DNA of 64,000 nt from the NCBI GenBank assembly GCA_016946835.1, contig JACVTC010000002.1:2437001-2501000 (forward strand), in the 5' to 3' direction. The stretch is from Neocallimastix lanati (nom. inval.) (Eukaryota; Neocallimastigomycota; Neocallimastigomycetes; Neocallimastigales; Neocallimastigaceae). The notes beneath the pieces were generated by a model. That model saw only the letters and a list, made by a program, of their open reading frames with translations. It did no database searches and was not told the DNA's origin. The position numbers and the translations under genes were made by a program. The first letter of the stretch is position 1. Every line of letters begins with the position of its first letter. Shown here piece after piece: positions 1 through 13,700 of this stretch.

Positions 1-1082
1 ATTTATTAAATATCTTAAATAATTCAATATTTGAAAGATATATTTTCTGTTTAGTAATTTCTTTAATTTTGTATTTCTTATTAGCTATTTATTTGGATAA
101 TATTTTAGCCCAAGGTAGTAATTTTCATAAAAAATGGCACTTTCCAATTACAGATCTACTTTGTATTTTCTCATCGAAAAAAATTATCGCCAATGATAAA
201 TATTCCGAAATTAACGATTGTAACGAAAATGACAATCCTTTTATTGAAAAAGAATCGAAAGACCTTAAAAAAGCAGTAAAGGTTAATCATATAGGAAAAA
301 TATTCAAAGGGAAAGGTGAATATTTAGAGATTCTGAAAGACATTAACTTTAGTGCTTATAGCGATGAAATATTTGCAATTTTAGGTCATAATGGTGCTGG
401 TAAAACAACTTTACTTAGTATAATGACAGGTAGTTTATCTTCTACCTATGGAGATGTATATTATAATGATATTCCTATTAGTGGAAATAAAACTCAAATT
501 ACTACTCAGTTTGGTTATTGTCCTCAATTTGATACTTTTAATAATAATTTAACGGTTGGTGAACATGTTCTTTTATTTGCAGGTGTTAGAGGTATAAAAA
601 TTGAGGTTGATGAAATACTGGAAGAAATTGATTTATTGAATAAAAAAAATGATTTCCCTAAAAATTTGAGTGGAGGTCAAAGAAGAAAACTTTGTATTGC
701 CTTAGCATTGTTAGGTTCACCTAAATACATATTTTTAGATGAACCTACTACTGGTCTAGATCCATATTCTCGAAAATATATTTGGGAGTATTTATCCAAA
801 AAGAAAAAAGGTTGTACAATATTTATTACTACGCATTATATGGATGAAGCGGATCTTTTAGCTGATCGAAAAATGATAATTTCAAATGGAAATATTACCT
901 GTCTTGGTACTAGTATTTTCTTAAAAAATAGTTTTAATATGAATTATTCATTAGATATCAATTTAATAGATATCAATGATTCTTTGTATATTGATAAAGT
1001 TATTGATTATTACTGTCCTGGCTATTCAAAAACTAAATTTATTGTAAATAGCGATTATTTAATCAATAATAATAATAATAAT

Positions 1083-1155
<73 letters not shown>

Positions 1156-4100
1156 GTAATAATAATAATAATAATAATAACAGTAATAATAACAGTAATA
1201 AATCTTCATTTAAAAATCAAAAAAGTTTCATTGTAACTTATTTATTACCTATTAAGCAGTCCAAATATTTCAAAAATATTTTTTCATCAATTAATGAATT
1301 AATAAAAAATGATAACAATACCATTAATAATTTTTCATTAACAGCCCCTACATTAGAAGAACTTTTTATTAAATTAGAAAAAAATAATGAAAACAATGAC
1401 TTTCAAAATATTAAAGATACAACTAATATTAATATGGATAATTATAAATTTAATCAAGCAGACATAAAGGATACAAATAATTTAGTAAATAGTATATTTC
1501 ATGTCTTTGGAAAAAATGAAAATAACGAATTTTCCGTATGGAGGCAAATTTTAAATATCACAAAAATTCGTATTAAGGTTTTTGTTCGAAATTTAACTTT
1601 CATTTCACTTTATAACTTGATTCCAATTTGTATTATTATTAGTTGTATCTATTCTATAAATAAATATACAGATAAGTTTTATGATAATGAAAGGACGTAT
1701 AAACCAATAAAAATAACACCCACATTATATAAAGATATTCATTGGTTCAGAAACATAAATACTTCAAATGATATTACTTTAGATATTATTAAAAAAATAG
1801 ATATTTTTAATGAATATAAAATGGACACATTAAATTATGATGAACAACTTACAATTGATTCTAATCAATTAAAAGACGAGAAAAAATACATTGGAGGATT
1901 TTCTGGCAATCTTAGTGCCAACCAAACTTTAAATTTTACCATTTATTATAATAATTTTTATACTTATTCCATTCCTATGGCAATTAATTTAATTTCTAAT
2001 GCCATTCTTAAACAAAATAATGTAGATAAAGTATTATCTATGTCATTTAATCCATTACCAAATTATGTAAATTTTGATTTTGAAGAGGATGATAAAGAAA
2101 AAATAATAAATACATTTCCCGAAAATAGAAAAACTGACTATGATTTAATCTTAGCGATGATCATTGCTATTTCAGTTTCTCTTTCAATTTCAATTTTTGG
2201 TCCTTTAACTGTTAAAGAAAGGGAAGATGGAATCACTTGGCAACTTTATTTAAATGGAACAAGTAGATTGACCTATTGGATCGGAGTTTTCCTTAGTGAT
2301 ATGATTTGTCTTTTAGTTCCTGTTGTTATTATATGTGTTGTTGGTTATTTTAATAGTATTAGTATATTTAGTATCCAAGTTCTCCTATTTTCGATATCTA
2401 TCACCTTTCTATGGATTATTAGTAGTTTATTACACCAATATGCTATTAGTCAATTTTTCAAAAATTATGATAAATGTTCCAACATTTTTATTATAGTATT
2501 TCCAATTCTCACTTTTTTCGTAGGGATTTATACCTTATTTAGAAGTAATGAAAATCCAAATTTATTCAATGAAATTTTGTATTTTATTAGTTTAATTATA
2601 TATACACCTGCTACAATTATTAAGTACTATAATGAATTAGCTTCATTTATCAGAAAGGTAAAAATTAAATCAATTGATAACAATTCCATTTCAAATTTTA
2701 TTAATAGTGAGATATATCAAAAAATTATTAATAATAATAATTTAAATAGATCACAAAAGGGTAAATTACTTTCTAAGGAATTCTTTTCTTCAAAAACTCC
2801 TTCGCTTAAAGATGTATTACAATGCAAAGATACAAGAAATTGCTTAATATTAGCTCTAGCCATAACTGTCATCTATTTATATATACTTTATATTTTAATA
2901 AGAAATCAGAAGAAACGTCTTAAATGTAATAATGACTACAGTCTCCAAGAAACAATACAAAAAGATAATAATATAAGAAAAGCGCCAAAAGATGTTTATA
3001 ATGAATTCAAAAAAATTCAACAATGCATCATAGAAGAAGATTCTAATGAGGAAAGAAACAAAACTCTTAGTAATAATAAAAATTTAAATAATAGGTTTAA
3101 TACTAATAATATTGCATTAAAAATTTATGAACTTAATAAGGATTATTCATTGACACATAAAGAATTAAAAAAAAGAAGTAAATCTTTTAAAAAAGATAAT
3201 ATTAATTATTATTATAATGGAAGTAATAATAATAGTAATAATAATAATAATAATAAAAACAATAAAATTAATAATAATAATAATAATAATAATAGTAGAA
3301 GTAGTAGTAGCAATAGGATCTGTAAAAAGCAATTAAAGAACAATAATAAAATAAAAAAAAGTGAGAAAGAAAATCTATTTACAAAAATGGATAATAGAAT
3401 TGTTTATATTCCAGAAAAAAAGAAATTTATTAACCGTATTGTTGACAATGTTACTTTTGGTGTAGATGTTGGACAATGCTTAGGCCTTTTAGGTCCAAAC
3501 GGAGCTGGTAAAACCACTACTATTTCTATGATGACAGGTCATATTTCTCGTACTCATGGAAAAGTAATCTACGGCCATAAAGATTTAAATAAAACAGATC
3601 TTTCACAACTGTCTTTGGGTTATTGCTCTCAACATAATTCTCTTTGGAATTTATTAACAGTTAAAGAAACAATTCAATTTTATCTCAATATTTGTGGTTA
3701 TCCATCTAAAAATATTCCTTATTATACTAAAGCTTTAATCGAAGCATGTGGTATTGAAAATCATACAAATAAAAGAGTAAAAGAAATTAGCGGTGGTACT
3801 CAACGTAAACTATCATTAATTATTGCAATTTGCTCATCACCAAATTACCTAATTCTTGATGAGCCAACAGCTGGTATGGATCCATTTACTCGCCGATATA
3901 TGTGGAAACTTATTTACGAATTAAAAAAAGTTCGTAAGACTACTACTATCCTTACTACTCATTCTACGGAAGAAGCTGAAGCTCTTTGTGATCGTATTGC
4001 TATTCTGATTAAAGGAAATTTAGTTTGTATCGATACTCCAAGAAGTATTAAGATGAATCGAAGCAACCGTTATGTTTTAGAAGTTTTAACCGATTATCCT

Positions 4101-4442
4101 GAAGATTTTGAAAAAATATATGTTAAGAAATATAATATTTTCAAATTGAATTTCAATAATATTAATAACACAAGCAATAAAGATATTAACAACAACATTA
4201 ATAACTTTGGCAGCAGCAGCAGCAATAATAATAATAATAATAATAATAAAACTGAAAATTCTTACCATTTAGAAAATTCATTTAAATATCAAAAATATAC
4301 TGTTGAAATTAAACCTGAAAATATTGCAAATATATTTTCACTATTAGAGCATGCTAAAGAAAACGGTTTTATTTATCATTATAACTTTGGCCAATACTCT
4401 CTTGAACAAGTCTTTATTGATTTTGTTAATAATAGTAATTAA
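1..4442 (+). CDS. ABCA-type full ABC transporter, 5' end outside window
   Basis: The frame is open from base 1 (no stop upstream of the TTG at 69), so the gene begins left of the window and the first transmembrane domain is missing. Numbered from base 69, a hydrophobic segment leads into nucleotide-binding domain 1: Walker A GHNGAGKT (residues 106-113), signature LSGGQRRK near base 668, Walker B IFLDEPTTGLDP. A second membrane domain with a large luminal loop follows (about 1550-2920), then NBD2 with GPNGAGKT at base 3492, signature ISGGTQRK and LILDEPTAGMDP. This NBD-TMD-NBD order with GLDP/GMDP is the ABCA (lipid transporter) pattern. Poly-Asn inserts sit in the linkers at 1060-1200, 3210-3300 and 4150-4250 and spare the catalytic motifs. 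TAA stop at 4440-4442. Substrate unknown; lipid export or flipping is a family inference. Confidence 0.93.
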
Positions 4443-5181
4443 ATAAAATATAAAATATATTTTATTTATAATAGTAAATTTTAAAATTATCAATAAAAAT
4501 CATGAATGATAATTCTATTATACTGTTTAAAACAAATGTATGAATATTACATTTTAAAATATAATACTACGGTTATATATATTAAATAAATTGTAATAAA
4601 GTATATTAATAACTTATAGTATTATTATTTTCTTTTTTTTTATTTAATATAATATTTCACATTTCATAAAATTAAAATATAATAATTTATTATTAAATAT
4701 TTATCTTAATAGAAAATATATTATATTTTATTTAAGTATCAACAAAATAAAAAAATAAAAAAAAAATAAGAAAAAATAAAAAAATAAAAAATAAAAAAAT
4801 AAAAAAATAAAAAAATAAAAAAATAAAAAAATAAAAAAATAAAAAAATAAAAAAATAAAAAAATAAAAAAATAAAAAAATAAAAAAATTCGTATAAATTT
4901 TTTAATATAGTATTGTCAAAGATATTATAATTTATTACTATATTTGTAATATTATATATGTTTAATTTTTATATTTATAATTTTTATAATTTATAAAAAA
5001 CAAACAAAAATATAAAGAAAATACATATATTAATAGTATTACTATTATAGTAAGTATTGGTGTTAAATTAATATAATTTATATTGGTTTTAAATAAAAAA
5101 TAGTAACAATTATAATTAAAACTAATAATATTTAAAAAAAGAACTAATAATAATAAAAATAATAATAGTTATAGTAATTAA
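4443..5181. other. AT-rich intergenic with 7-bp microsatellite
   Basis: No gene is visible. The stretch contains a poly-A-rich microsatellite of unit AAAAAAT, roughly 4745-4887 and regular from about 4789, then AT-rich spacer leading into the AAT tract. Confidence 0.8.
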
Positions 5182-5193
5182 AATAATAGTAGG

Positions 5194-5595
<402 letters not shown>

Positions 5596-5707
5596 CCTAT
5601 TACCTGTAAACCAATGAAAGAAGAATTATTAGATCTCTTAGTGTTCCAAAAATATAAAACTATTCTTGATATTAGATTTATCGGTGTTTTTGAATATGAA
5701 GAACTAG

Positions 5708-5758
5708 GTTGAAAATTTTATTTTTTTTTATTAATCAATGAGTTATCGCTATTTATAG
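5708..5758 (+). other. Candidate 51-bp intron removing an in-frame TGA
   Basis: The only stop between the Asn tract and the repeat domain is TGA at 5710. A segment starting GTTGAA and ending TTTATAG, 51 bp long (17 codons), would remove it and keep the frame. The donor is not the GTAAGT type seen in the GH9 gene, so this is only a possibility. Confidence 0.3.
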
Positions 5759-5971
5759 ATAATAATGTTCCTCTATTTTCATTTCAAGCAGGCATGACGA
5801 AACAATGTATACTGGTAATACAATTTTATGATAAATCTAGAAAGAAGACTTTCCTAATGACAATCGTTGTTAATGAAGGATTAAATTTAAAAAGACTAGT
5901 ACTTAATAAAAGATTACAAGAACTACTTATTAAATCAAAAGGAAATAAATCTATTGTAACTAGATGGTCTC

Positions 5972-8552
5972 AACCCTCCGGAAATTCTCTAGGAGAAGAT
6001 TTTGCCAGTGAGGATTATCATCAACCAGGACTACCAGGACTACCCTCCGGAAATTCTATAGGACAAAATTCAGCCAGTGGAAATCAACCTCACCCAAAGT
6101 TACTATGATTACCCTCCCAAAATTCTATTAGAAGGAATTTTGCCAGTGAGGATTATCCTTAACCAGGAATACCAGAACTACCCTCCGGAAATTATGTAAG
6201 GGAAACTTTGGCCAGCAAAAATTATCCTAAGCTAGAATCTGAACAACGACCCTACGGAGAATTACTAGGCACCACTTAAGCCAGAAATAATATTCCTAGG
6301 AAAAAACGGGAAAGACAACCCTACAGTAGACGTTCGAGACATCACCGTGTTCTTAATATTATTGTAAATACTAATGGACTAATACCTCCAATTAGAAATA
6401 ACTACTACAGAGCAAAGAAATATTACTCTGTTGGATAGGAGTATCTAACAAAGAATTATAAGAATTACTTATTAAACCAAAAGATTATAAATCTAAAATA
6501 ACAAGATGCTCGCAACCCTCCGGAAATTCATTAGGACAAAATTCAGCCAGTGGAAATCAACCTTACCTAAAGTTACTATGATTACCCTCCAGAAATTTAT
6601 TAAGAGAAGATTTTTCCAAGGAGGATTATCCTTAACCAGGAATACCAGAACTACCCTCCGGAAATTATGTAAGGGAAACTTTGGCCAGCAAAAATTATCC
6701 TAAGCTAGAATCTGAACAACGACCTTACTGAGAATCCCTTAGCACCATTTTAGTCAGAAATAATCTTCCTCGGAAAAAACGGGAAAGATAACCCTACAGA
6801 ACAAGTTCGAGACATCGCTGTGTCCTTAGCATTATTGTGAATACTAATGGACCAATACCTCCAATTAGAATTAACTACTATAGAGTAAAGAAATATTACT
6901 CTGTTGGATAGGAGTACCTAACAAAGAATTATAAGAATTACTTATTAAACCAAAAGATTATAAATCTAAAATAACAAGATGCTCGCAACCCTCCGGAAAA
7001 TTTATTAGGACAAAATTCAGCCAGTGGAAATCAACCTTACCTAAAGTTACTATGATTACCCTCCAGAAATTTATTAAGAGAAGATTTTTCCAAGGAGGAT
7101 TATCCTTAACCAGGAATACCAGAACTACCCTCCGGAAATTCTATAGGAGAAACTTTGGCCAACAAAAATTATCCTAAGCCAGAATCTGAACGACGACCCT
7201 ACGGAGAATTACTAGGTACCACTTTAGCCAGAAATAATATTCCTAGGAAAAAACAGGCAAGACAACCCTACAGTAGAAGTTCTAGACATCGCTGTGTCCT
7301 TAGCATTATTGTGAATACTAATGGACCAATACCTCCAATTAGAATTAACTACTATAAAGTAAGAAATATTACTCTGTCGGATAGAAGTATCTAACAAAGA
7401 ATTAAAAGAACTACTTATTAAACCAAAAGATAATATATTTAATGTAAACAAGATTCACGCAACCCTCCGGAAATTCTTTAGGACAAAATTCAGCCAGTGG
7501 AAATCAACCTCACCCAAAGTTACTATGATTACCCTCCAGAAATTTATTAAAAGAAGATTTTGCCAGTGAGGATTATCCTTAACCAGGAACACCAGAACTA
7601 CCCTCCGGAAATTCTATAGGAGAAACGTTGGCCAGCAAAAATTATCCTAAGCCAGAATCAGAATGACGACCCTACGGAGAATCCTTAGGCACCACTTTAG
7701 CCAGAAATAATCTTAATAGGCAACAATAGAAAGGACAACCTTACAGGAGAAGTTCTTTACATCGCTATGTTATTAGTATTATTGCAAATACTAATGGGCA
7801 AATACCTCCAGTTAGAAATAACTACTACAGAGCAAAGAAATATTTCTCTGTTGGATAGAAGTATCTAACAATGAATTATAAGAATTACTTATTAAACCAA
7901 AAGATTATAAATCTAATATAATAAGATGCTCACAACCCTCCGGAAATTCATTAGGACAAAATTCAGCCAGTGGAAATCAACCTCACCCAAAATTACTATG
8001 ATTACCCTCCAGAAATTTATTAAGAGATTTTTCTAGTGAGGATTATCCTCAACCAGAGATACCAGGACTACCCTCCGGAAATTATATAAGGGAAACTTTG
8101 GACATTGAGGAATATCCTCAACCAGGAATACCAGGACTACCCTCCGGAAATTCTATAGGACAAAATTCAGCCAGTGGAAATCAACCTCACTCAAAGTTAC
8201 TACGATTACCCTCCGGAAATTTATTAGGAGAAGATTTTGCCAGTGAGGATTATCGTCAACCAGGGATACCAGGACTACCCTCCGGAAATTATATAAGGGA
8301 AACTTTGGCCAGCAAAAATTATCCTAAGCTAGAATCTGAACGACGACCCTACGGAGAATCATTAGGCACCACTTTAGCCAGAAATAATATTCCTAGGAAA
8401 AAACAGGCAAGACAACCCTACAGTAGAAGTTCTAGACATCGCTGTGTCCTTAGCATTATTGTGAATACTAATGGACCAATACCTCCAATTAGAATTAACT
8501 ACTATAAAGTAAGAAATATTACTCTGTCGGATAGAAGTATCTAAAAAAACGG
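5972..8552 (+). repeat. Two-level tandem repeat: 69-bp units within about 473-bp blocks
   Basis: Besides the 69-bp period, larger blocks restart at 6514, 6987, 7461 and 7934 (spacings 473, 474, 473). Each begins just before the conserved string CCCTCCGGAAATT, which is strikingly GC-rich for this genome. The last block carries about three extra 69-bp modules. Because 473 is not divisible by three, each block duplication changes reading frame. Confidence 0.9.
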
Positions 8553-9442
8553 GCAAGACAACAGTACAGGTGAAGTTCATTTAGTAATTTAAAGATGAAA
8601 ATAAAATGTATGGAAAAGATTAAGTAAAAATAAAATATAATAAAATTTAAAAAAAAAAAAATTAATTAATCATTGAAATTTAATGTAATAAAGAATAAAA
8701 ATATGTTCAGTAGTTGAAAAAAATTTTTTTCTGTGTAATGTATATTATGTGTAGCAACTTGATTACCAGTTAAATCTAAAATAATAAAACAAAGAAATTA
8801 CATCTTTTAAAATAGATAGTGTGGCAAGCGCTTTAAAAAATATGAGACTTATATTCATCATTAACCATTTTGCAGATTCTAAAAAAAAAAAGAAATAATA
8901 TCTAACTAATAAAATTTATTAGTAATATTTAAGATTTTCGTTACTTAGATTTTAAATAAATTGTATTTAAAATCTATGTTTAAAAAATATTATTATTAGT
9001 AACATATGTATATAAATTGTTATTTTATTTATTTTATAAATAAAATGAATTGAAAATAAAAAGCAATATGTATTATTTTTAAAAATGATAATTATAATAT
9101 TTATATAAAATATATATATATATATATTTTTTAGTATACATTTTTGTTTTTAAATAACAACTAAATAATAAAATCATTTTGAACAATATACAAATACAAA
9201 TACAAATATACTTAAAAAAATTTTTATTTTATTTTTTTTATTGTATTTTATTTTTATAGATTCATTTATAAATAAATTTATATTTTACTCCATAAATTTA
9301 TTTAATCACGTTTTAATTCACATGGACTGTAATTATTTTCATAACATTTAATTAAAATTTTTGTAAATAATATTTTAATTAAAAAATGTTATGAAAATAA
9401 TAATAAAAAAAAATTTTTAAATAATTTTATCCTTTTTATTAT

Positions 9443-9522
9443 GGATGTGATACATTTCACTAAAATGGCGTAATACGTAAATTATTACACAACAAATAAA
9501 TAAATAATAAATAAATAAAAAA

Positions 9523-9555
<33 letters not shown>

Positions 9556-9587
9556 AATTAATTAATTAATATTTGGTGAAATGCAAC
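9443..9587. mobile_element. Possible 145-bp MITE with MULE-like ends
   Basis: The left end contains ACATTTCACTAAA; the right end, read in reverse complement, starts GTTGCATTTCACCAAA. Both resemble the CATTTCGCCA core of the MULE terminal repeat at 36457/38034. TTTATTAT occurs on both sides (9435-9442 and 9588-9595) as a possible 8-bp target duplication, although that is weak evidence in AT-rich DNA. No coding capacity. Confidence 0.35.
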
Positions 9588-9923
9588 TTTATTATAAATA
9601 CTTTATTAAAAAAAAAAAACTAGTAACCTAAATAAAAATAACTAGTAACCTAAATAAAAATAAAACTTTTTTTTTTTTTTTTGTAACTTAATATTAAATC
9701 AATAAAAAAATTTTTATATTGAAATGTAACTAAATTTTAATTTATATAAATTTAAAATGAAACCAAAAAAAAAAATTAAAGTTCAATTTTTATTGGTTCA
9801 TCCAATAAATTTTTAGCCATAAATAAATTAATGCTTGATGTGAATTAACCAAATAACTTTTTTTTATATTTATAAAGATTTATTTAGGGAATGTGTATCA
9901 TTTCACAATTGTGCATATCGCAA

Positions 9924-10187
9924 TTTTAAATAAATAAAAAATAAATAATAAATAATAAATAATAAATAATAAATAATAAATAATAAATAATAAATAATAA
10001 ATAATAAATAATAAATAATAAATAATAAATAATAAATAATAAATAATAAATAATAAATAATAAATAATAAATAATAAATAAATAATAAATAATAAATAAT
10101 TGAATAATTGAATAATTGAATAATAAATCATAAATAATAAATTATAAATAATAATTAATAGTTAATAAATAATAAATAATAAATATT
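9924..10187. repeat. Microsatellite of unit AAATAAT
   Basis: Nearly perfect 7-bp tandem repeat with small variants at its right end. The same unit forms another array at 48826-49165. An apparent reverse-strand frame of Ile, Leu, Phe and Tyr across it is a product of the repeat. Confidence 0.9.
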
Positions 10188-10707
10188 TTATTTTTCAAAT
10201 TAAAAAAAATTGAATAATTAACACTAATTTTTTATTCACAATAAATATAATTATTTCAAATATTAATCAATAAAAAAATATTTTTATATATACTTCATAT
10301 CTTCATATTACTGTTATATTAAAAATTATATATTATTTATTCTGAATAATAAATAATTATATATATAGAATATTAATATTTTATATAGTTATTTTTATTA
10401 TTAAAATTAATATCAATATTATATAGTTTTTTTATTATTAATATCAATATCAATATTATATAGTTTTTTTATTTTATTAAAATTTTAATAATAAATTAAA
10501 ACTAAAAATTGATAGAAATTAAGATAAAATATAAAAGAATAATAATAAAACATTTTTAACATATTTATTTTTTTTTTATTTAATATTATTTATTTATTTA
10601 TTTATTTTATTTATTTATATATTTATTTCTTAAAAATATTTTAAGCCATATTTTCCGAAATGGCACCGCCCTTATTTTGGATTTTACTAATAATAATTGT
10701 AATATAA

Positions 10708-13700
10708 TATTTTCATATTATTTATTTTAATATTTTATGTATGTCTATAGGTTTTTATAAATATTCTCAAGCTACAAATGATAAATTGGATGATGTGATA
10801 AGTAAAGGTTTTAGTATGTTTGTTTCAGCAGGTAATGATAATTTTAATTGTTGTGCGAGTAAAGAGAGTGAAAATTTTAGAGGTCATTCCGGTTATCGAA
10901 AAGCAATTGCAGTTGGTGCTATTGAAAATGATGTTTATGGTAATGGTTATTATAGAAGTGACTATTCTAATTTTGGAGGTTGTGTGGATATTTTTGCTCC
11001 AGGTACTGTTTCAAGTGCAGATACATCTAAAGGTAAAATAAATGTATCTGGAAAATCATTTTCAACTCTAATTGTAGCTGGTATTGCTGCAACGATTATG
11101 TCAGAAAATCCTGGAATAAAATTTAATAAAGAAAAATTAGTTAAAATGGTAATTGATTCTTCCATGAAAAATGTTATCCATAATTTAGGATCATCTGATA
11201 CTCCAAATCGATTAGTAAATAATGAAGAAGTTAGTATCTATCGAAATGAAAATAAAAAATCATGTGGAAAAGGGGTTGGTTCATGTTCAGAAGGATGTTG
11301 TACAAAGAATGGTGTATGCCTTACTTATAATTACTACCCTTGGGAGGAATGCCTTGTTGAAAATGGATGTCAGAGTGAATTTGGTTCTTGTACTTCTAAA
11401 AATCAAGCAATCAAAGATTGTGAAAAAGAATATAACGATAATAAAAATTGTTATGTTGAAATTTCTTCAGATATGAATGATGCTGAATTTATCGATCACT
11501 GTAAAATTTTAGAATCAAATCAATGTAAAGTTTATTTCCGTAAAAAGATTAATAATTTATCAATTTGTACCATTGCGAAAAAATATAAGTCTTTTAATTT
11601 TATTGAAAATTTTGATGAAAAAAAATATCATAATTCATTAAAAATGTGTCATATTAGAGAAAAGAAATTAGAAAGTGAATGTATTACCCAAATGAAAGAA
11701 TACAAAGATTGTTTAATTAACTATAATATAAATTTAAATGATTCTTACAGTTTTGGTTCAAATTTCAATCGTTGTTCTAATATAAAATCAAGCAAGTGTT
11801 CCACTCTGTATAATGAAAAAACGGATGAATTGAGAAAAAAATTATCCTATTGTTATTTTCTTAAAGATCATTATGGCAAAAATATTATAAAGGATAAAAC
11901 CGATATTAATATATTCTGTAAGAATGCATATCAAAATTATATCGATTTTATTAAATTTTGTGACAATACAAAAGAAAAATCAATAGATATTTGTGATGAC
12001 ATCATAGAAGAACATTCAGAATGTCAAATAAATAAAAATGAAAATAAATATGATTGTAATACATTTAAATCAGGAAAATGTCAAAATTTATATAATTTAT
12101 TAAACATGAACCAATTTGTATGTAATATTGCCAAAAAAATATAAATCCTATGATATTATTGACAATTTAAAATCTGAAAACTATAACCAATATCAAGAAA
12201 AATGTGAAATGATTACTTTGAATACAATGACCGTACGTAAATGGATTTATAATGAATCTTCTGGTAAATGTTTATTTGTACCAGATAAAATAAATTAATC
12301 ACCAATTTTGAAAGATTGCAATGATAACAATTTATCTTAATGTTATATTTCTTCTTACTATAAAAGTATCATACAATCTGCTCCAAACACCAATCGATGC
12401 TTAAATATTGTAGATCCAATCAGGAGTTGAAATAAATAAATGTACTAATAGTATTTCATTTAAATATTTTAGTGAAAATGGTGTAATTTTTAGTCCTAAA
12501 TTTGGTAGTAAAAAAATGTTTGAGTGTTGGAGATGGAAAATCAGCCAAAACTAATAATTCAGTTTATTATAGGGTATGTAATCAATCAGAAGAACAAAAA
12601 TGGTCTCTATGGAACAGAAATCCTTCTGGATCTTCAAACAGTAAAACTCGTATAGTTTGGATTTATAACAAAAAAAATAAACAGATGTTTATCAGTAGGT
12701 TTAAATATAAACGATAGACCTACCGCTTTTGAATGTAGAAATTGGAATCGTCATCAATGGGAAATTCCTGTATCTGGCCATGGTTTCTTAACAAATATCA
12801 AGGAAGGATGGTGTTTACATGTTAATGATATTAATAGTGATGAAGAAAGTAATATCGTTATGGGAAAATGTGATGGAAATGCAGTTATAAAAGATATTAG
12901 TTCTATCTATAATGGAAAAAGTATTATTTCAATATTAGGTGAAAATAAATGTTTAAATTCAATAAATCTTATGGATCCTACCACAACTGATCTTAAATTA
13001 AATATCTGTAATAAAAATAATGATTTTCAACACTGGGAAATTCGTACCACTTTTCCAGGTGATATTGTTAAATGTGGAAAAGATTACGGAAAATGCCCAT
13101 CAGGACAATGTTGTAGTAAAGATGGTATTTGTGATACTATGAATGATCAATGTGGAACTGGATGTCAACCGTCCTATGGCAAATGCCATAACAACATTTC
13201 AACTACCATCGCTTCTAATGCTAAACCAAAATGGATCTATAACGCATCTATGGATAAATGTTTATATACAAAGGGAAAGGGAATCTACGATTATAATCTT
13301 TTAATGAAAGATTGTGAAGATAATAACAAATTCAAATGGTATATATCACCCTATCCAAAAGGATATTTCCATTCTGCCTCTCTTACAGATTATTGCTTAA
13401 CTAATCAATTCAAGTAATAATATGGCTATTCGTGATTGTGATTCTAATACTGCATTAGACTACACAGAAGATGGAACAATTTATTCTATTGATATTGGTG
13501 ATAGAAAATGTATGAGTGCTAGTAACAGCAGTAGTAATATCAATTTAAAAACATATAATAAATCAGATGAGCAAATATGGTCAGTATGGGATAGAAATCC
13601 TTATGAGATTACAAGATTAAAAACACATACTGTATGAATTTATAATAAAAAATTAAACAAATGTTTAATTTCTGGATCATTCTTTACTTACAGACCATAC

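Larger units (their letters stand above)
8560..10700. other. AT-rich intergenic region, no gene
   Basis: Only homopolymer runs, short AT repeats and small transposon-end relics are visible: an AAAT run at about 9499-9560, a duplicated 22-mer near 9619-9660, and sequences resembling the MULE termini near 9451, 9573, 9892 and 10655 (the last reads CCGAAATGGCACCGCCC). No open frame with coding character. Confidence 0.7.

Noticed and set aside
5972-8552. Reassigned stop codons (TAA/TGA read as Gln/Arg) to explain breaks in the 23-residue repeats
   Set aside because: Intact genes in the window use TAA and TAG as normal terminators and CAA for Gln, and frame changes also occur, so decay is simpler.
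9898-10131. 77-codon reverse-strand hydrophobic frame
   Set aside because: Product of the AAATAAT microsatellite.
12100-12180. Intron to explain the frame change near 12138
   Set aside because: The two frames overlap across an A7 run and no GT...AG segment fits; a one-base insertion explains it.
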